From: Tranzscheliella williamsii
Taxonomy: Eukaryota > Basidiomycota > Ustilaginomycetes > Ustilaginales > Ustilaginaceae
Assembly (NCBI GenBank): GCA_023212725.1
Contig: JALBYF010000020.1
Location: 186,001 to 250,000 of the forward strand
Direction of reading: 5' to 3'
DNA: 64,000 nucleotides
Below the pieces are notes generated by a model. It was given only the letters and a program-made list of their open reading frames with translations, had not been told where the DNA came from and did no database searches. Every line of letters starts with the position of its first letter. Position 1 is the stretch's first letter. Both the position numbers and the translations under genes were made by a program. This document shows, in pieces, positions 17,956 through 27,673 of this stretch.

Positions 17956-19430
17956 TCATCCAGCACCTCCAAAGCCGGGCCAGTGCCGGTTGGCGAACTC
18001 TTGCATATCTTTCACCAGAGCGCCTGGATTGTCACTAGCAAGCCGCGTCGCAGCACGGCAAGAGAAAGGCAACACCGTTTACGTCAGCAATCTACTTGCT
18101 CCATCGACTCGAGATAGCCAGTTGCACTGCTGAGCAACGCTTTGCTTGATGTTGGACTGGAGCAGAGATGGATGACTTACAGAGCGGCAAAGTGACCACC
18201 GAAATCATGCCTCTTGTAATAGACCAAGTTGAGGTGGTAGCTGGAAAGCCAGCTCTTGGGGCCGGCAGCGAGCTCGTAGGGGAAGGAAGTATGGCCGAAC
18301 GGTTTGTTGTAGGAAGGCGTCCAGTCGTTCATGTTGGGTTTCGCAAAGTACTGTATAGACTGCTTGTAGGGCAGGAAGGAGGTGTGAATGGTGCCGGTAA
18401 GGATGTAGATCATAACGTTGATCAAGATGTTCTCGTCATCCACCTTGGACTTGGCGGAGGGGACCGCCGCGCCGGAACAGAACGCGGCGCAACGGGGGTC
18501 CGACCATGCATGGAACTTCTCGATGATCCAGGAGAGCTGACCGACGGGGTCGTCGTAGAGCGCATAGCCAAGGGTGCTAGGCTGAGTGCGCTGGATGTCG
18601 ACGTAGCCGCTTCCCTGGTCTATATACTCAAAAGTGCGCTTGATGCCGAGCACTTCCTGAGGATGGTATCCGAGCCAGGTGAGCAACTTGGCGCAGGCGC
18701 CTTTGGAAGCGAGGCGGTCGATAAGCATGGCAGGCATCGCCCAGTACGGCGGGCGGGGTAGCATATAGTTGACATGGAAGATCTTGCATGCCGGGTAGTT
18801 GGCCAGGAAGCGCGTGACGAGCGAGCCCCAGTCGCCGCCCTGGGCCATATACGACTGGAAGCCCAGAACGGAGGTCATAAGGATGTCAAACACTCGTGCT
18901 GTGTCTTTCAGCGTCCAATCTTTGCGCAGAGGCTGAGATGAAAGCCCGTAGCCAGGAAGCGAGGGGACGATGACCTCGAAGCGTGGAGCCCTGGACTCGA
19001 CCAGCTCAGAGGCAAAGTGGTAGGCTTCGACGAATGAGCCGGGCCAGCCATGGGAAAAGAGAAGCGGGATGGCAGGCAGCTCAGACGCAGACGAGGGCTT
19101 GAAGTGCTGGTAGTGGATGGTGATACCTTCGATCTCGACGCGGTAATGTGGGTGCTGGTTGAGCCTCTGCTCGATACCCCTCCACCACGCCTTTACACCT
19201 TGGTTGGGTGTGCCCTGCGGCTGGTTCTGGTTGTTCTTGGGATTGCCGCTTTTCCAGTCGTGCAGGACCTGCTTGAGCTTGTCCAGATCGGTACCATACT
19301 CCCAGCTCTGGAGACCGTCAGCTATCTTCTTGTCGGGCAAGCGGGCATCTTCCAACCTGCGCTGCAGTCGGTCCAGATCGGCTTCTGGGAAGGAGAGCTG
19401 GAACGGCCTCGGCTTGCCTACTTCGGACAT
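17956..19430 (-). CDS. epoxide hydrolase, microsomal (EHN) type, two exons
   Basis: Exon 1 is 18181-19430 and exon 2 is 17956-18034; 442 residues. The intron (18035-18180, 146 bp) has a GTAAGT donor, an internal TTGCTGAC branch site and a TAG acceptor. The unspliced frame stops right after the catalytic His (GGHFAAL); splicing restores the family tail DNPGALVKDMQEFANRHWP. The protein has the N-terminal EHN domain, oxyanion motif HGWPG (127-131), nucleophile Asp200 in GGDWGS, a lid tyrosine in SFLPYKQ and His413. It opens epoxides to diols by a covalent alkyl-enzyme route. There is no clear N-terminal membrane anchor. The substrate is unknown; juvenile-hormone-like or xenobiotic epoxides are typical of relatives. 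Confidence 0.93.
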
Positions 19431-20390
19431 GCTGTCAGTACAGGACGGCGATGTTTCGAAGCCGGCGACGGAAAGCTCGAGCGAAGGCGGCAGCGAGAAG
19501 GAAAGGACACCGCATGCGGCGCTCGCAGTTGTGCTCGAGCCATATGTACTTTACTCTCTCATCATAGGAACGCCGACTGCGCTTTTTACGAGGCGAGTCC
19601 ACCGTCGTTCGCTTTGGTAAAGCTGTGACAGCTGCGCATGCTGCCAACTTACGCAGCAGAAGGCCATTCTGAATGTAAGATCGGCGGCTCGGCTGATCCG
19701 ACCATGATTAAGAAGCCACGCTAGAAGTGCAGTGCAGAAGTGACTGCGCGTGGGAAATCACTCACACTATCTCGGGCGGATCTAGCCGACGGCATGACTA
19801 TCGACGGTGGAAAAGCTCGCTAGGCGGCCCATCCGCAAGCCTTGTAATCATCACTGCGATACTATTGCGGCCGACTTTGTGATTGTGATGTGATTGGGAC
19901 TGCCAACGCAAAAAGAGCTGCTTCGGCGGGCACGTTCTGGGCTGCCGAAGTGAACGTGCATTGGACGCGTCTTGGACCCCTGATAGGAGCTGCTCTTCCC
20001 TTCCCTTCCTACCACCTGCCGTCCGTCTTTCCAGATGGCGCAGTCCTTCTGAATGATCAGCAATGTTTGATTTGCCTTCTAGTCGTGCCAAGCCACCATG
20101 TCTTGCTACCTATGATGCCCTCGCACATTTCATCCTGTTGCGCTTGAAGCAGTGATCCATGACGGGTGCTGGGCAGGTGCATTGCTATTTGTTTCTTATT
20201 CCTATGCTTGTTTCGCTGCTTGCCGTCTGCCTTGCCTACCCTCTTACTTCCGCCTTTTTGCAGGATGTCGCTCGACACTGAAAAGGACGCTTGCCGGGCC
20301 GACAAGGTGCCCCTCTTACCCTTCTCCCGCCTTCACCACCCTAGCACTCCCTCTTCTCCTTCCCGGCTATCTTGCTGGCTTCGCATCGCC
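19431..20390. other. divergent intergenic region
   Basis: 960 bp between the epoxide hydrolase (-) and sphingomyelinase (+) genes. No gene or RNA is recognised. An in-frame upstream ATG (20265) lies close to the sphingomyelinase start and may belong to its leader. Confidence 0.5.
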
Positions 20391-22613
20391 ATGAAGGTGC
20401 TCGCCATACTAGCGGCGCTGTTGGCTCTCACCTCCGTGGCCGTCTCGTTTCCTGCCTCGGCGCCACAACTCCTCCTTCGCCAGCATGTCAGCGCCTCGCC
20501 CAGCTCGCACTCCCGGGTCAGCACCGCCGCTCAAGGTCCCGCGTCGCCGTATACCGCTTCTAGTGCCTTCCCGACCGCGCTCTTTGCGTCCTACTACGAG
20601 ATGCCCGCCTCTATGACCGCTGAGCCTCGTCCTGTCGTCACTGATGTCAGCCGCAACTCGGTCTTCCCGGATCTCCTCGCCAACCCCACCGTCCTGCCTC
20701 TCGGGCCCTCCCCCACCGAGGCTGTTTATCCCGTGGCAACTGGCGCTCCATCCTCCACCGACATTGTTTCCGAAGCTCGATTCAACCTCACCGCCATCTT
20801 CTCGTCCGATGATGCGAGCTGCAACAAATGTACCAATGCGCTCAAAGTGGCTCAGACGCTGGCACGTCAGGCTCCCAAAGAGGTGCCGGCTATGCTGACC
20901 GAACTGTGCACCAAGTACAACTACAAGTCCAGCTCCGTCTGCGAAAAGACCTATTTGCCACAGGTGCTCGGCTCTTCGTATGCGCAAGTGCTCAGCTACG
21001 CCGACTTGACCAGTCCGGAGAGCACCGACGCCCAGTATATCTGCAACATTGTCGTCGGGTCTTCGTTGACCAATTGCAGCCTTCCCAAGCCTCGACTGTT
21101 TGACCAGGCGTTCCTCGATGACTGGTTCCATGGCGACCGCAAGCCTCCAGCCAACTACAACACCAATACCGGCAAGCCGACCAAGGACGGTGGCATTCTC
21201 CGCGTGCTGCACATGTCTGATATTCACGTCGACCCGCGCTTCTTTGTCGGCGGCGAGGCGGCGTGCACCAACGGCCGATGCTGCCGTGCCGATGCATACA
21301 ACTCGACCTTGTCTAGCGGCAACTTTACCCAGGGCACGCTCCCGCTGACGAACATCTCGGAGCCTGCGGTCTACTGGGGCAACTACCAGTGCGACGCGCC
21401 CTGGAGTCTGGTGATGGCCGCTCTGGAAGCCATCACGCCGCTCAACGGCGGCAAGGAAGTGGACATGACCATCCACACTGGTGACATGGTCGTACATGAC
21501 CTTGCCCAGTTCATTTCGCAGGACCTTGTCGAGTACACCCACCAGAGTCTCTACGACAGTATGAAGAAGTATCTCGGCCACGGCCCTGTCTTTAACGCCA
21601 TCGGCAACCACGATTCGTCTCCCTCCGACTTTGCCACGCAGGCAGCGTTGCCGGACGGCCGAGGCGGTCAACTCTCGTGGGACTGGAACAATCTGGCGAG
21701 GCTCTGGGAGGCCCAAGGCTGGTTCAACCATGAAGAGGCGGAGCAGGTGCGCTCGCACTACGCCGGCTATTCGGTGACGCCGCGCAAAGGCCTGCGTATC
21801 ATCACGATCAACACCGACTTCTGGTACAAGAACAACGCCTTCAACATGATCCACACCCAGAACCCGGACTACAGCGGCAGCCTGCGCTTCCTGACCGACG
21901 AACTCTTCCACGCCGAAGAACGTGGCGAGCGGGTCTGGATCGTCGGACACGTCCTCACTGGCTGGACGGGCAGCGATCCGCTGGACAACCCCACGAGCCT
22001 CTTCTACCAGATTGTCGACCGGTTTGCACCGCACGTTATCGCACACATCTTTTTCGGCCATACGCACGAGGACCAGTTCAACCTGTTCTACGCCAACGGG
22101 GGGGTCAATAAGAGCACAGAGGCGGTGAAGGCGGTCTCGTTCATGGGCCCGTCGATCACGCCGGGCAACAATGTCAACCCAGCGTTCCGGATCATGGAGG
22201 TAAACAGCAGCACGTACGAGGTGATGGACTACCACCAGTACTATGCGTCGGTGGACGGGTTTGGGTCGCTGCCGGCGGCGGGGCACGGCCTGGTGTTCGA
22301 GTACCTCTACTCGGCGCGCGCCGCGTACGGCAACTTTACGGCGTCGGACGCGGCGTCGTCGTTCCGCACGCCCCAGGGCCTCTGGCCGGCGCAGCTGCCG
22401 CTCAACGCCACGTTCTGGTCCAAGCTGACCGAGGAGATGGAGGCGCGCCCGGCGCTTGTCCAGCAGTTCACCATCCACCAGGGCCGCAACAGCCCGCGCT
22501 CGCCCGCCTGCACCTCGCCCGCCTGCGTCGCCGCCAAGATCTGCTACATGCGCGCAGGCTCTGCCGCCCTCGGCAAACAGTGCCCCCAGGGCTTCGGCAG
22601 CGTTCAGTCCTAG
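20391..22613 (+). CDS. secreted acid sphingomyelinase-like phosphodiesterase
   Basis: 740 residues from ATG 20391, which begins a strong signal peptide (MKVLAILAALLALTSVAVSF). A saposin-B-type domain with paired cysteines (CNKCTNAL, ELCTKYNYK, VCEKTYLP, CNIVVGSSLTNC) precedes the calcineurin-like metallophosphoesterase domain. Metal ligands are seen in order: SDIHVD (Asp277/His279), HTGDMV, IGNHDS, VGHVLTG and FGHTHED. Cysteine-rich C-terminal segments and many N-glycosylation sites fit a secreted enzyme. It cleaves sphingomyelin or related phosphodiesters; in fungi the physiological lipid is not certain. The gene is convergent with an acyl-CoA ligase gene 154 bp away. Confidence 0.94.
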   Translation: MKVLAILAALLALTSVAVSFPASAPQLLLRQHVSASPSSHSRVSTAAQGPASPYTASSAFPTALFASYYEMPASMTAEPRPVVTDVSRNSVFPDLLANPTVLPLGPSPTEAVYPVATGAPSSTDIVSEARFNLTAIFSSDDASCNKCTNALKVAQTLARQAPKEVPAMLTELCTKYNYKSSSVCEKTYLPQVLGSSYAQVLSYADLTSPESTDAQYICNIVVGSSLTNCSLPKPRLFDQAFLDDWFHGDRKPPANYNTNTGKPTKDGGILRVLHMSDIHVDPRFFVGGEAACTNGRCCRADAYNSTLSSGNFTQGTLPLTNISEPAVYWGNYQCDAPWSLVMAALEAITPLNGGKEVDMTIHTGDMVVHDLAQFISQDLVEYTHQSLYDSMKKYLGHGPVFNAIGNHDSSPSDFATQAALPDGRGGQLSWDWNNLARLWEAQGWFNHEEAEQVRSHYAGYSVTPRKGLRIITINTDFWYKNNAFNMIHTQNPDYSGSLRFLTDELFHAEERGERVWIVGHVLTGWTGSDPLDNPTSLFYQIVDRFAPHVIAHIFFGHTHEDQFNLFYANGGVNKSTEAVKAVSFMGPSITPGNNVNPAFRIMEVNSSTYEVMDYHQYYASVDGFGSLPAAGHGLVFEYLYSARAAYGNFTASDAASSFRTPQGLWPAQLPLNATFWSKLTEEMEARPALVQQFTIHQGRNSPRSPACTSPACVAAKICYMRAGSAALGKQCPQGFGSVQS

Positions 22614-22767
22614 CCCGCATCCACCGCATTGTCACGCACACACATGTAGCTAGCCTGGCCGCGCCGATCAACCCGTCCGGATGTCCGAAAGCGAGAGCAA
22701 CATTACAGGCAGAAGAGTCGTGAAGGCGTTACGACGGACGGACGCGAGGAGGTTGCGACGGGTGAGG

Positions 22768-24852
22768 CTATTTTTTGGCGATCTGGCGGGTGTCGGCCAT
22801 CTGGCGGATGTCCTTTTTGAGGAGTTTGCCGGCTGCGCTGCGTGGCAGGGAGTCGAGCCAGGTGAGGCCGCGGAGTTTTTTGTAGGGGGCGTTGACATGG
22901 TGGTTGACAAAGGCGATCAGGTCGTCCTCGCGGTGTTTTTTCTGGTCGTCGTTGGTGGTGTGGTGCTTGACGGCGGGGGCGGGGACGACGAAGGCCCAGG
23001 GGAGTTCGGTGCCGTGTGGGTCGGGGAGGCCGAGGACGGCGCAGTCGGCGACGCGGTCGTCGCGGAAGAGGATCGCCTCGAGCTCCGAGGGCGGGACCTG
23101 GAAGCCGTTGTACTTGATCACGTCCTTGAGGCGGTCGGTGATGGTGACGTAGCCGGCGCGGTTGACGCGGACGATGTCGCCGGTGCGGAGAAAGCGCGCC
23201 GGTGCATCGGGGCCCGGGAGGAAGGCGGAGCGGTTCGCCTCGTCGTTGCGCAGATAGCCCTGCATCATCTGCGGCCCGCGCACGCACAGCTCGCCCTCTT
23301 CGTCAAAGCCCACCTCTCGCCCCTCGAGATCCACCACCTTGGCCTCGGTCCCGATCATAAACTGCCCCACCGTCGCCGGGTAGCGCGCGAGGTCCTTCTT
23401 GTTCTGGCAGCAGATCAGCGGCGACATCTCCGACATGCCGTAACCGTCGGTGCTCAGGATACCGAGTCGCTTGCGCACCGCCTCGCGCAGCTCGTGCGGC
23501 AGCGAAGCCGCGCCGGAAGAGACAGTGGTGAGCGTGCGGATGTCGTACTTGTCCACCTCGGGCGACTTGGCCAGGGCGAGCAGGATGGGCGGCACGACAA
23601 AGCAGAAGGTGACGCCATGCTCTTGGACCGCCGCGAGGAAGGGCTCCAGCTGGAAGCGTGGCAGGACAATGCGCGGCGTGGCGGTGTGCAGCGCCATAAA
23701 CCCCATCAGCAGCCCGTAGCAGTGGAAGAGCGGGAGGAGGTCGAGATGAAACTCGCCACGGCCGAGACGGGGCACCGGCTGAAGGCCAGCAGTGCGACGA
23801 GTGAGCGCGTTGAGCGTGTCCGCCACGGCATTGAAAAGGTCCTGGGCACGGGTGGTGTAGTACGGCAGCAGCTGTGCGCGCCCCTTTGCATACCAGTTGC
23901 CCTCGTCGAGCATGGGCACATTGGTGCGATCCAGCATGTCATAGCTGGACTGGATGATGTTGGCGACCATGGCGTAATGGCTCAGCATGACGGCTTTGGG
24001 CCCGCCGGTCGTTCCCGAGGAGAAGCAGAGGACAGCGGTGGTGTCTTTCGGGTCGAGCTTGACCTGCTCAAGCAGAGACCGGGTCTTGGGTAGCTTGTCC
24101 TTACCAACCTGGAGGACATGCGAGATCGAGGAAGAGTGCGACTCTTCAAAGACAAGGATCTCAGAAACAGCGGCGAGGGGCTCGAGATCGTCTTCGCCTT
24201 GGGTAGCCGCTTCCTGTGCCGCGTCTAGTGTCGAGCTGTAGGAGGCGTCGGTGGTGATGATGGCGGTAGCCTGGACCATGCGGATCTGATGGGCGATCTC
24301 GGACGACTTGTAGCCAGGATTGAAGAGGGCGACGCTGGCGCCGGTCATCATAATGCCGAGGGCCACAGCCAAATAGTCGTGCTGATTGGATGCATTGATA
24401 GCGACCACATCGCCCTTGGTATACTTGCGGCCAGACTGGGTGGAACCAGAAATGAGCGCGGAAGCGAGGTGGGTCGCGTAATCGCGGACGTCGACCAGCG
24501 ACAAGGGTCTGGCGTCGGGGCGCGTCGACTGGGCCTTACCAGCGGGATAGAGGAGAGGAGAGCGGGACCGCTGCTGGCATGCTGGGTCGTCGATGGGTTT
24601 GAAGAGGAACTGAGGAAGGGTGTAGTTGTCGGGCGCGTCGAAGGGATCCGAAGGCTTGATGACCATGTCATTGTCAATGGAGAACTTACGCCGGCCGTCA
24701 CGACGAGAGGCCATGTAGGTCTGTAGAAAGAGCGCGGAAGTCACTAGAACCGTTGGCAGCACCCAAGAGGAGGTCGAAAACCATGACGACGACGAGGAGG
24801 TGGGGCGGAAAAAGGCAGGAATTTGGAGCGAAGACAGAGACAGTGAGGCCAT
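22768..24852 (-). CDS. AMP-forming acyl-CoA ligase, 4-coumarate-CoA-ligase-like
   Basis: 694 residues of the ANL superfamily. The ATP/Mg P-loop SSGTTGGPKAVMLSH, the YGMSEMSPLI motif, the GDIVRVN hinge region, DRLKDVIKYNG and the C-terminal catalytic lysine in PRSAAGKLL are all present, so it should be active. An N-terminal hydrophobic segment (VLPTVLVTSALFLQTYMA) suggests membrane or organelle anchoring. There is no evident SKL-type ending (IAKK). It activates a carboxylic acid (fatty, dicarboxylic or aromatic) to its CoA thioester via the adenylate. The substrate is not predictable from what I can see. Confidence 0.93.
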   Translation of the reverse strand: MASLSLSSLQIPAFFRPTSSSSSWFSTSSWVLPTVLVTSALFLQTYMASRRDGRRKFSIDNDMVIKPSDPFDAPDNYTLPQFLFKPIDDPACQQRSRSPLLYPAGKAQSTRPDARPLSLVDVRDYATHLASALISGSTQSGRKYTKGDVVAINASNQHDYLAVALGIMMTGASVALFNPGYKSSEIAHQIRMVQATAIITTDASYSSTLDAAQEAATQGEDDLEPLAAVSEILVFEESHSSSISHVLQVGKDKLPKTRSLLEQVKLDPKDTTAVLCFSSGTTGGPKAVMLSHYAMVANIIQSSYDMLDRTNVPMLDEGNWYAKGRAQLLPYYTTRAQDLFNAVADTLNALTRRTAGLQPVPRLGRGEFHLDLLPLFHCYGLLMGFMALHTATPRIVLPRFQLEPFLAAVQEHGVTFCFVVPPILLALAKSPEVDKYDIRTLTTVSSGAASLPHELREAVRKRLGILSTDGYGMSEMSPLICCQNKKDLARYPATVGQFMIGTEAKVVDLEGREVGFDEEGELCVRGPQMMQGYLRNDEANRSAFLPGPDAPARFLRTGDIVRVNRAGYVTITDRLKDVIKYNGFQVPPSELEAILFRDDRVADCAVLGLPDPHGTELPWAFVVPAPAVKHHTTNDDQKKHREDDLIAFVNHHVNAPYKKLRGLTWLDSLPRSAAGKLLKKDIRQMADTRQIAKK

Positions 24853-25693
24853 GTTGAAAGGCTTTCAGCTGCCGACGATGCGAGGGCGCACGAGTAAGCG
24901 GCTGGCTGCACGCTACTTCAGACGACCGGCAAGCGCTGCGCCCAGCAAACACAAAAGTTGGACCGGCAGAGGAGGCGAGACAATGTGGTGCCTAGGAAGC
25001 GGGCCAGAGGGAGGCGGCACTAAAGCGAGTGGGTTAGGTATAGCTGCTCGATATGGCTTGATCTTCGGCCCCGGTGCAGTAGATGCTGGGATGGTGATGG
25101 TGGTAGAGATGGGCCACTACCTTACATAGGAGAGGCAGGCAGACGGTAGGCAGACGGCAAGCAGGTTGAGGGTCACGGCAAGACTGGCGTCCAGTCGAGG
25201 GAAAGGAAAGCGGCTAAGCAAGCGCAAGACACACACAAACGGAGATAGATGGTGATGGCCAAGGCGAAGCTGATGCGGACACCGAGGGACAGGTTGCTTT
25301 TGCGAAATGTGTCCCGGTACCGTGGAATGGCGGCGAGGCCGGGTGGTCACAGCGCAAGGCCCATCGGGATGGACGGATGCAGCTTTGGGCAGGTGCTTTA
25401 CCGCTCACTTTCCATTTTTTACCTGTGAAACCAGACTCATACTCATAACTGCACGCCCACATGACTCGTTGCAGCCTTGCGCACGCCTTGATAGTCACAG
25501 TTCCCTTCGCACCGCGCTCGGACTCGTCGAATCCATCACCATACATGGATACAGCAATATTCGGGGGATGATACAGCAACGCGCGTTTCACTATAGAGAC
25601 GTCGCTGTATCATTCCTCGGAGTGAATCATCTGTGACTCAACTGCGGGAGACAGCGGGAGCGGATGAACCATGTTAGATTGACAACCGAATCG
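24853..25693. other. intergenic with a hairpin
   Basis: 840 bp carrying the promoter of the acyl-CoA ligase (-) and the 3' flank of the enoyl-CoA hydratase (-). Short overlapping ORFs look non-coding. A 10-bp inverted repeat is noted separately. Confidence 0.5.
25568..25613. repeat. inverted repeat / potential hairpin
   Basis: ATGATACAGC (25568-25577) is mirrored by GCTGTATCAT (25604-25613), a perfect 10-bp inverted repeat with a 26-nt loop; three more base pairs follow after one mismatch. It lies about 80-125 nt past the stop of the enoyl-CoA hydratase gene, so it may be a 3'-UTR element. A further GATACAGCAA copy lies just upstream. Confidence 0.6.
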
Positions 25694-26755
25694 CTATGCG
25701 CCGCGATATACTGGTTGCCTCTTTTCAGCGAAAGCCTTGAGCCCCTCGAGACGGTCTTGGGTGCCCAGGATGGTCTCGTAGCACTGGCGCTCAAAGTCGA
25801 GCGCTGTTTCCGGGTCCATCTGCTGGCTGCGGTCGATGGCCAGCTTGGCAGCGCGTACCGCCAGGGGTCCTGTATCCGCACGCCGCACCGAGCGCAACAG
25901 GAATGGACCGAGGATGTCAGTGGCTCGCGCGCGTGCTGCTCGCATGCCCTCGCGTGGGTGATGTAGATGCTTACCGTTCTTGGCAAACGCGCGGGCGAGC
26001 TGGACAGCGGAGTGGAAGGCTTCCTGTCCTGGTGCTGCGGGGTTGTGTTCGGCGAGGACGTCGACCAGGCCGATGCGGTGTGCTTCGTGGGCGGGGAGGA
26101 GGCTGGCGGCGAAGATGAGTTGTTTTGTCTTGGCGGGGCCTATGAGGCGGGTCATGCGCGAGGTGCCGCCGGCGCCGGGGATGATGCCGAGTCTGGTTTC
26201 GGTGAGGCCTAGGCGGGAGGCGGCGGGGCCGGCGATGCGGAGGTCGCAGCAGAGCGCGAGTTCGAGGCCGCCGCCCATGGCGAGCCCGTCGAGGCAGGCC
26301 AGCGTCGGCATCGGCAGCCGGCTGATGCCCGTGAAGACGCGCCGCAGTCCGCGCAGAAACGCATCCACCTCGCCCTTGCCCATCCGTGCGCGCTCCTTCA
26401 GATCCGCTCCCGCGCAAAACGTCCCCGCCACCGTAGACCGCACCAGCACCCCCCGCACCCCCTCCCGCCTCTCCAGCGTCGCCACATGCCCCTCCAGCTG
26501 CGAAAGCAGCTCGCGCGAAATCGCATTCTTCGCCGCCGCACGCCCCAGCGTCACCACCGAAATATGCTCGTCGTACTCGCTCCTCGCTCCACCCCGCTCC
26601 TCCACCCCCAGCTCCGACAACGCTGTAAGCGTCACAAGCTCCCCCCCATCCGTCCCTGTCGAGTAGCCCCGCCCCCAGCACAGCGCTCGTGCCGCGCCTG
26701 GATAGCCGACCCGGCCACCGCGCCCCATTGACAGTGCAGTACGGCGCGCCAACAT
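25694..26755 (-). CDS. mitochondrial enoyl-CoA hydratase / methylglutaconyl-CoA hydratase-like
   Basis: Exon 1 is 25975-26755 and exon 2 is 25694-25869; 318 residues after splicing. The intron (25870-25974) has a GTAAGC donor, a CACTGAC branch site and a CAG acceptor. It is 105 bp, a multiple of three, and lacks stops, so retention would add 35 residues; removing it gives the family join AFAKN-GPLAVRAAKLAID. The crotonase fold shows the oxyanion motifs FCAGADLKER and GLAMGGGLELAL plus the catalytic-loop segment ETRLGIIPGAGG. An Arg/Gly-rich N-terminus looks like a mitochondrial presequence. The C-terminus DRLEGLKAFAEKRQPVYRG resembles AUH-type hydratases of leucine catabolism. Confidence 0.92.
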   Translation of the reverse strand: MLARRTALSMGRGGRVGYPGAARALCWGRGYSTGTDGGELVTLTALSELGVEERGGARSEYDEHISVVTLGRAAAKNAISRELLSQLEGHVATLERREGVRGVLVRSTVAGTFCAGADLKERARMGKGEVDAFLRGLRRVFTGISRLPMPTLACLDGLAMGGGLELALCCDLRIAGPAASRLGLTETRLGIIPGAGGTSRMTRLIGPAKTKQLIFAASLLPAHEAHRIGLVDVLAEHNPAAPGQEAFHSAVQLARAFAKNGKHLHHPREGMRAARARATDILGPFLLRSVRRADTGPLAVRAAKLAIDRSQQMDPETALDFERQCYETILGTQDRLEGLKAFAEKRQPVYRGA

Positions 26756-26998
26756 GTTGCGTTGCTGTCAAGAGAGCGTAGCGCAGAAGCTCGTGCAGAG
26801 TATAACAACAGGAGACAAGAACGGCGTGCGCATCTACCCCGCACCATACCCGCGTCTGTCAGGCAGCTTGGCCCGAAGAAGCCGATACATCCGGACCGTC
26901 GCCCGATCCACATTCCCGATCCGATTCCCAGTGCCAGTCAAATTCAACAGCCTCGCGGCGCTGAACGTGGGTCTTTTGGATCTGCGTCCATCTTGAGC
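26756..26998. other. bidirectional promoter
   Basis: 243 bp between the start codons of the enoyl-CoA hydratase (-) and the rhodanese-type phosphatase (+). One CGGACCG lies at 26892-26898. No TATA box is obvious. Confidence 0.6.
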
Positions 26999-27588
26999 AT
27001 GACGCAGCGGTGCGAGCATCCGATCAACACGGCGGGGTGGTGGGAGGTGTACGGGGAGGGGGGTGTGCGGGCGGGGGAGGTGAGTGTGGACGAGCTGACC
27101 GGGTGGTTCGGCAGCTTGGTGGCGGGGCGCGACTTTCTGATTGTCGACGTGCGCCGGGCTGACTGCGAGGTAAGTGTCGCATTGTCGCGGCCATGGCAGC
27201 TGAGCAGGTGGATGGTGTGTCGGCGGATACTGACGCGACGTTGCGCTGGCAGGATATGATACCGAGCGCGGTCAATCTGCCGGCGCACACGTTTCCCGCG
27301 GCGCTCCCGTCGCTGCTGCCGTGGCTCAGCACAGTGCCGCGCGTCGTCTTCCACTGCAACTCGAGCACCGGCCGCGGACCCAGGACGGCTGCCTTCCTCG
27401 CCAACGCCATCGCCCAGCAGCACACTCGCGCTGGCATCTCCCCTCACGACGCCCGCGACCGCGCTCAACAGCAGGTCCGCGTCCTCACCGGCGGCATCCT
27501 CGCCTGGACCCAAACACACGGTGCAGGCGCCCTGCAAGACCGCGGCAAGCCCTGGGACGGCAAATCACTCTCCACCATCCAAATGTAG
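26999..27588 (+). CDS. rhodanese/Cdc25-fold phosphatase or arsenate reductase-like protein
   Basis: Exon 1 is 26999-27169 and exon 2 is 27253-27588; 168 residues. The intron (27170-27252, 83 bp) has a GTAAGT donor, TACTGAC branch site and CAG acceptor. The product is a single rhodanese domain: DFLIVDVRRADCE joins DMIPSAVNLPAHTF across the intron, and the active-site loop is HCNSSTGRGPR, a C-x5-R of the Cdc25/Ych1/Ibp1/Acr2 type. Relatives are protein tyrosine phosphatases or arsenate reductases; the sequence does not decide which. A short ORF starting inside the intron at 27193 is an artefact. Confidence 0.88.
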
Positions 27589-27673
27589 CATCACTCGGGC
27601 AGACCATCCGTTCGTGCTCGACTACTTTTCGCTAACTATACATGCGGTCACAGCGTCCGACGTGGTAAAGCAG

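Noticed and set aside
20409..22478. 689-codon minus-strand ORF antisense to the sphingomyelinase
   Set aside because: Shadow frame with no domain; the plus strand has a signal peptide and all metal ligands.
22681..24093. 470-codon plus-strand ORF antisense to the acyl-CoA ligase
   Set aside because: Shadow of a strongly supported ANL enzyme; composition is typical of complementary GC-rich codons.
27193..27588. 131-codon ORF beginning at 27193 as its own gene
   Set aside because: Its start lies inside the intron of the rhodanese-type gene; the spliced model is complete and family-consistent.
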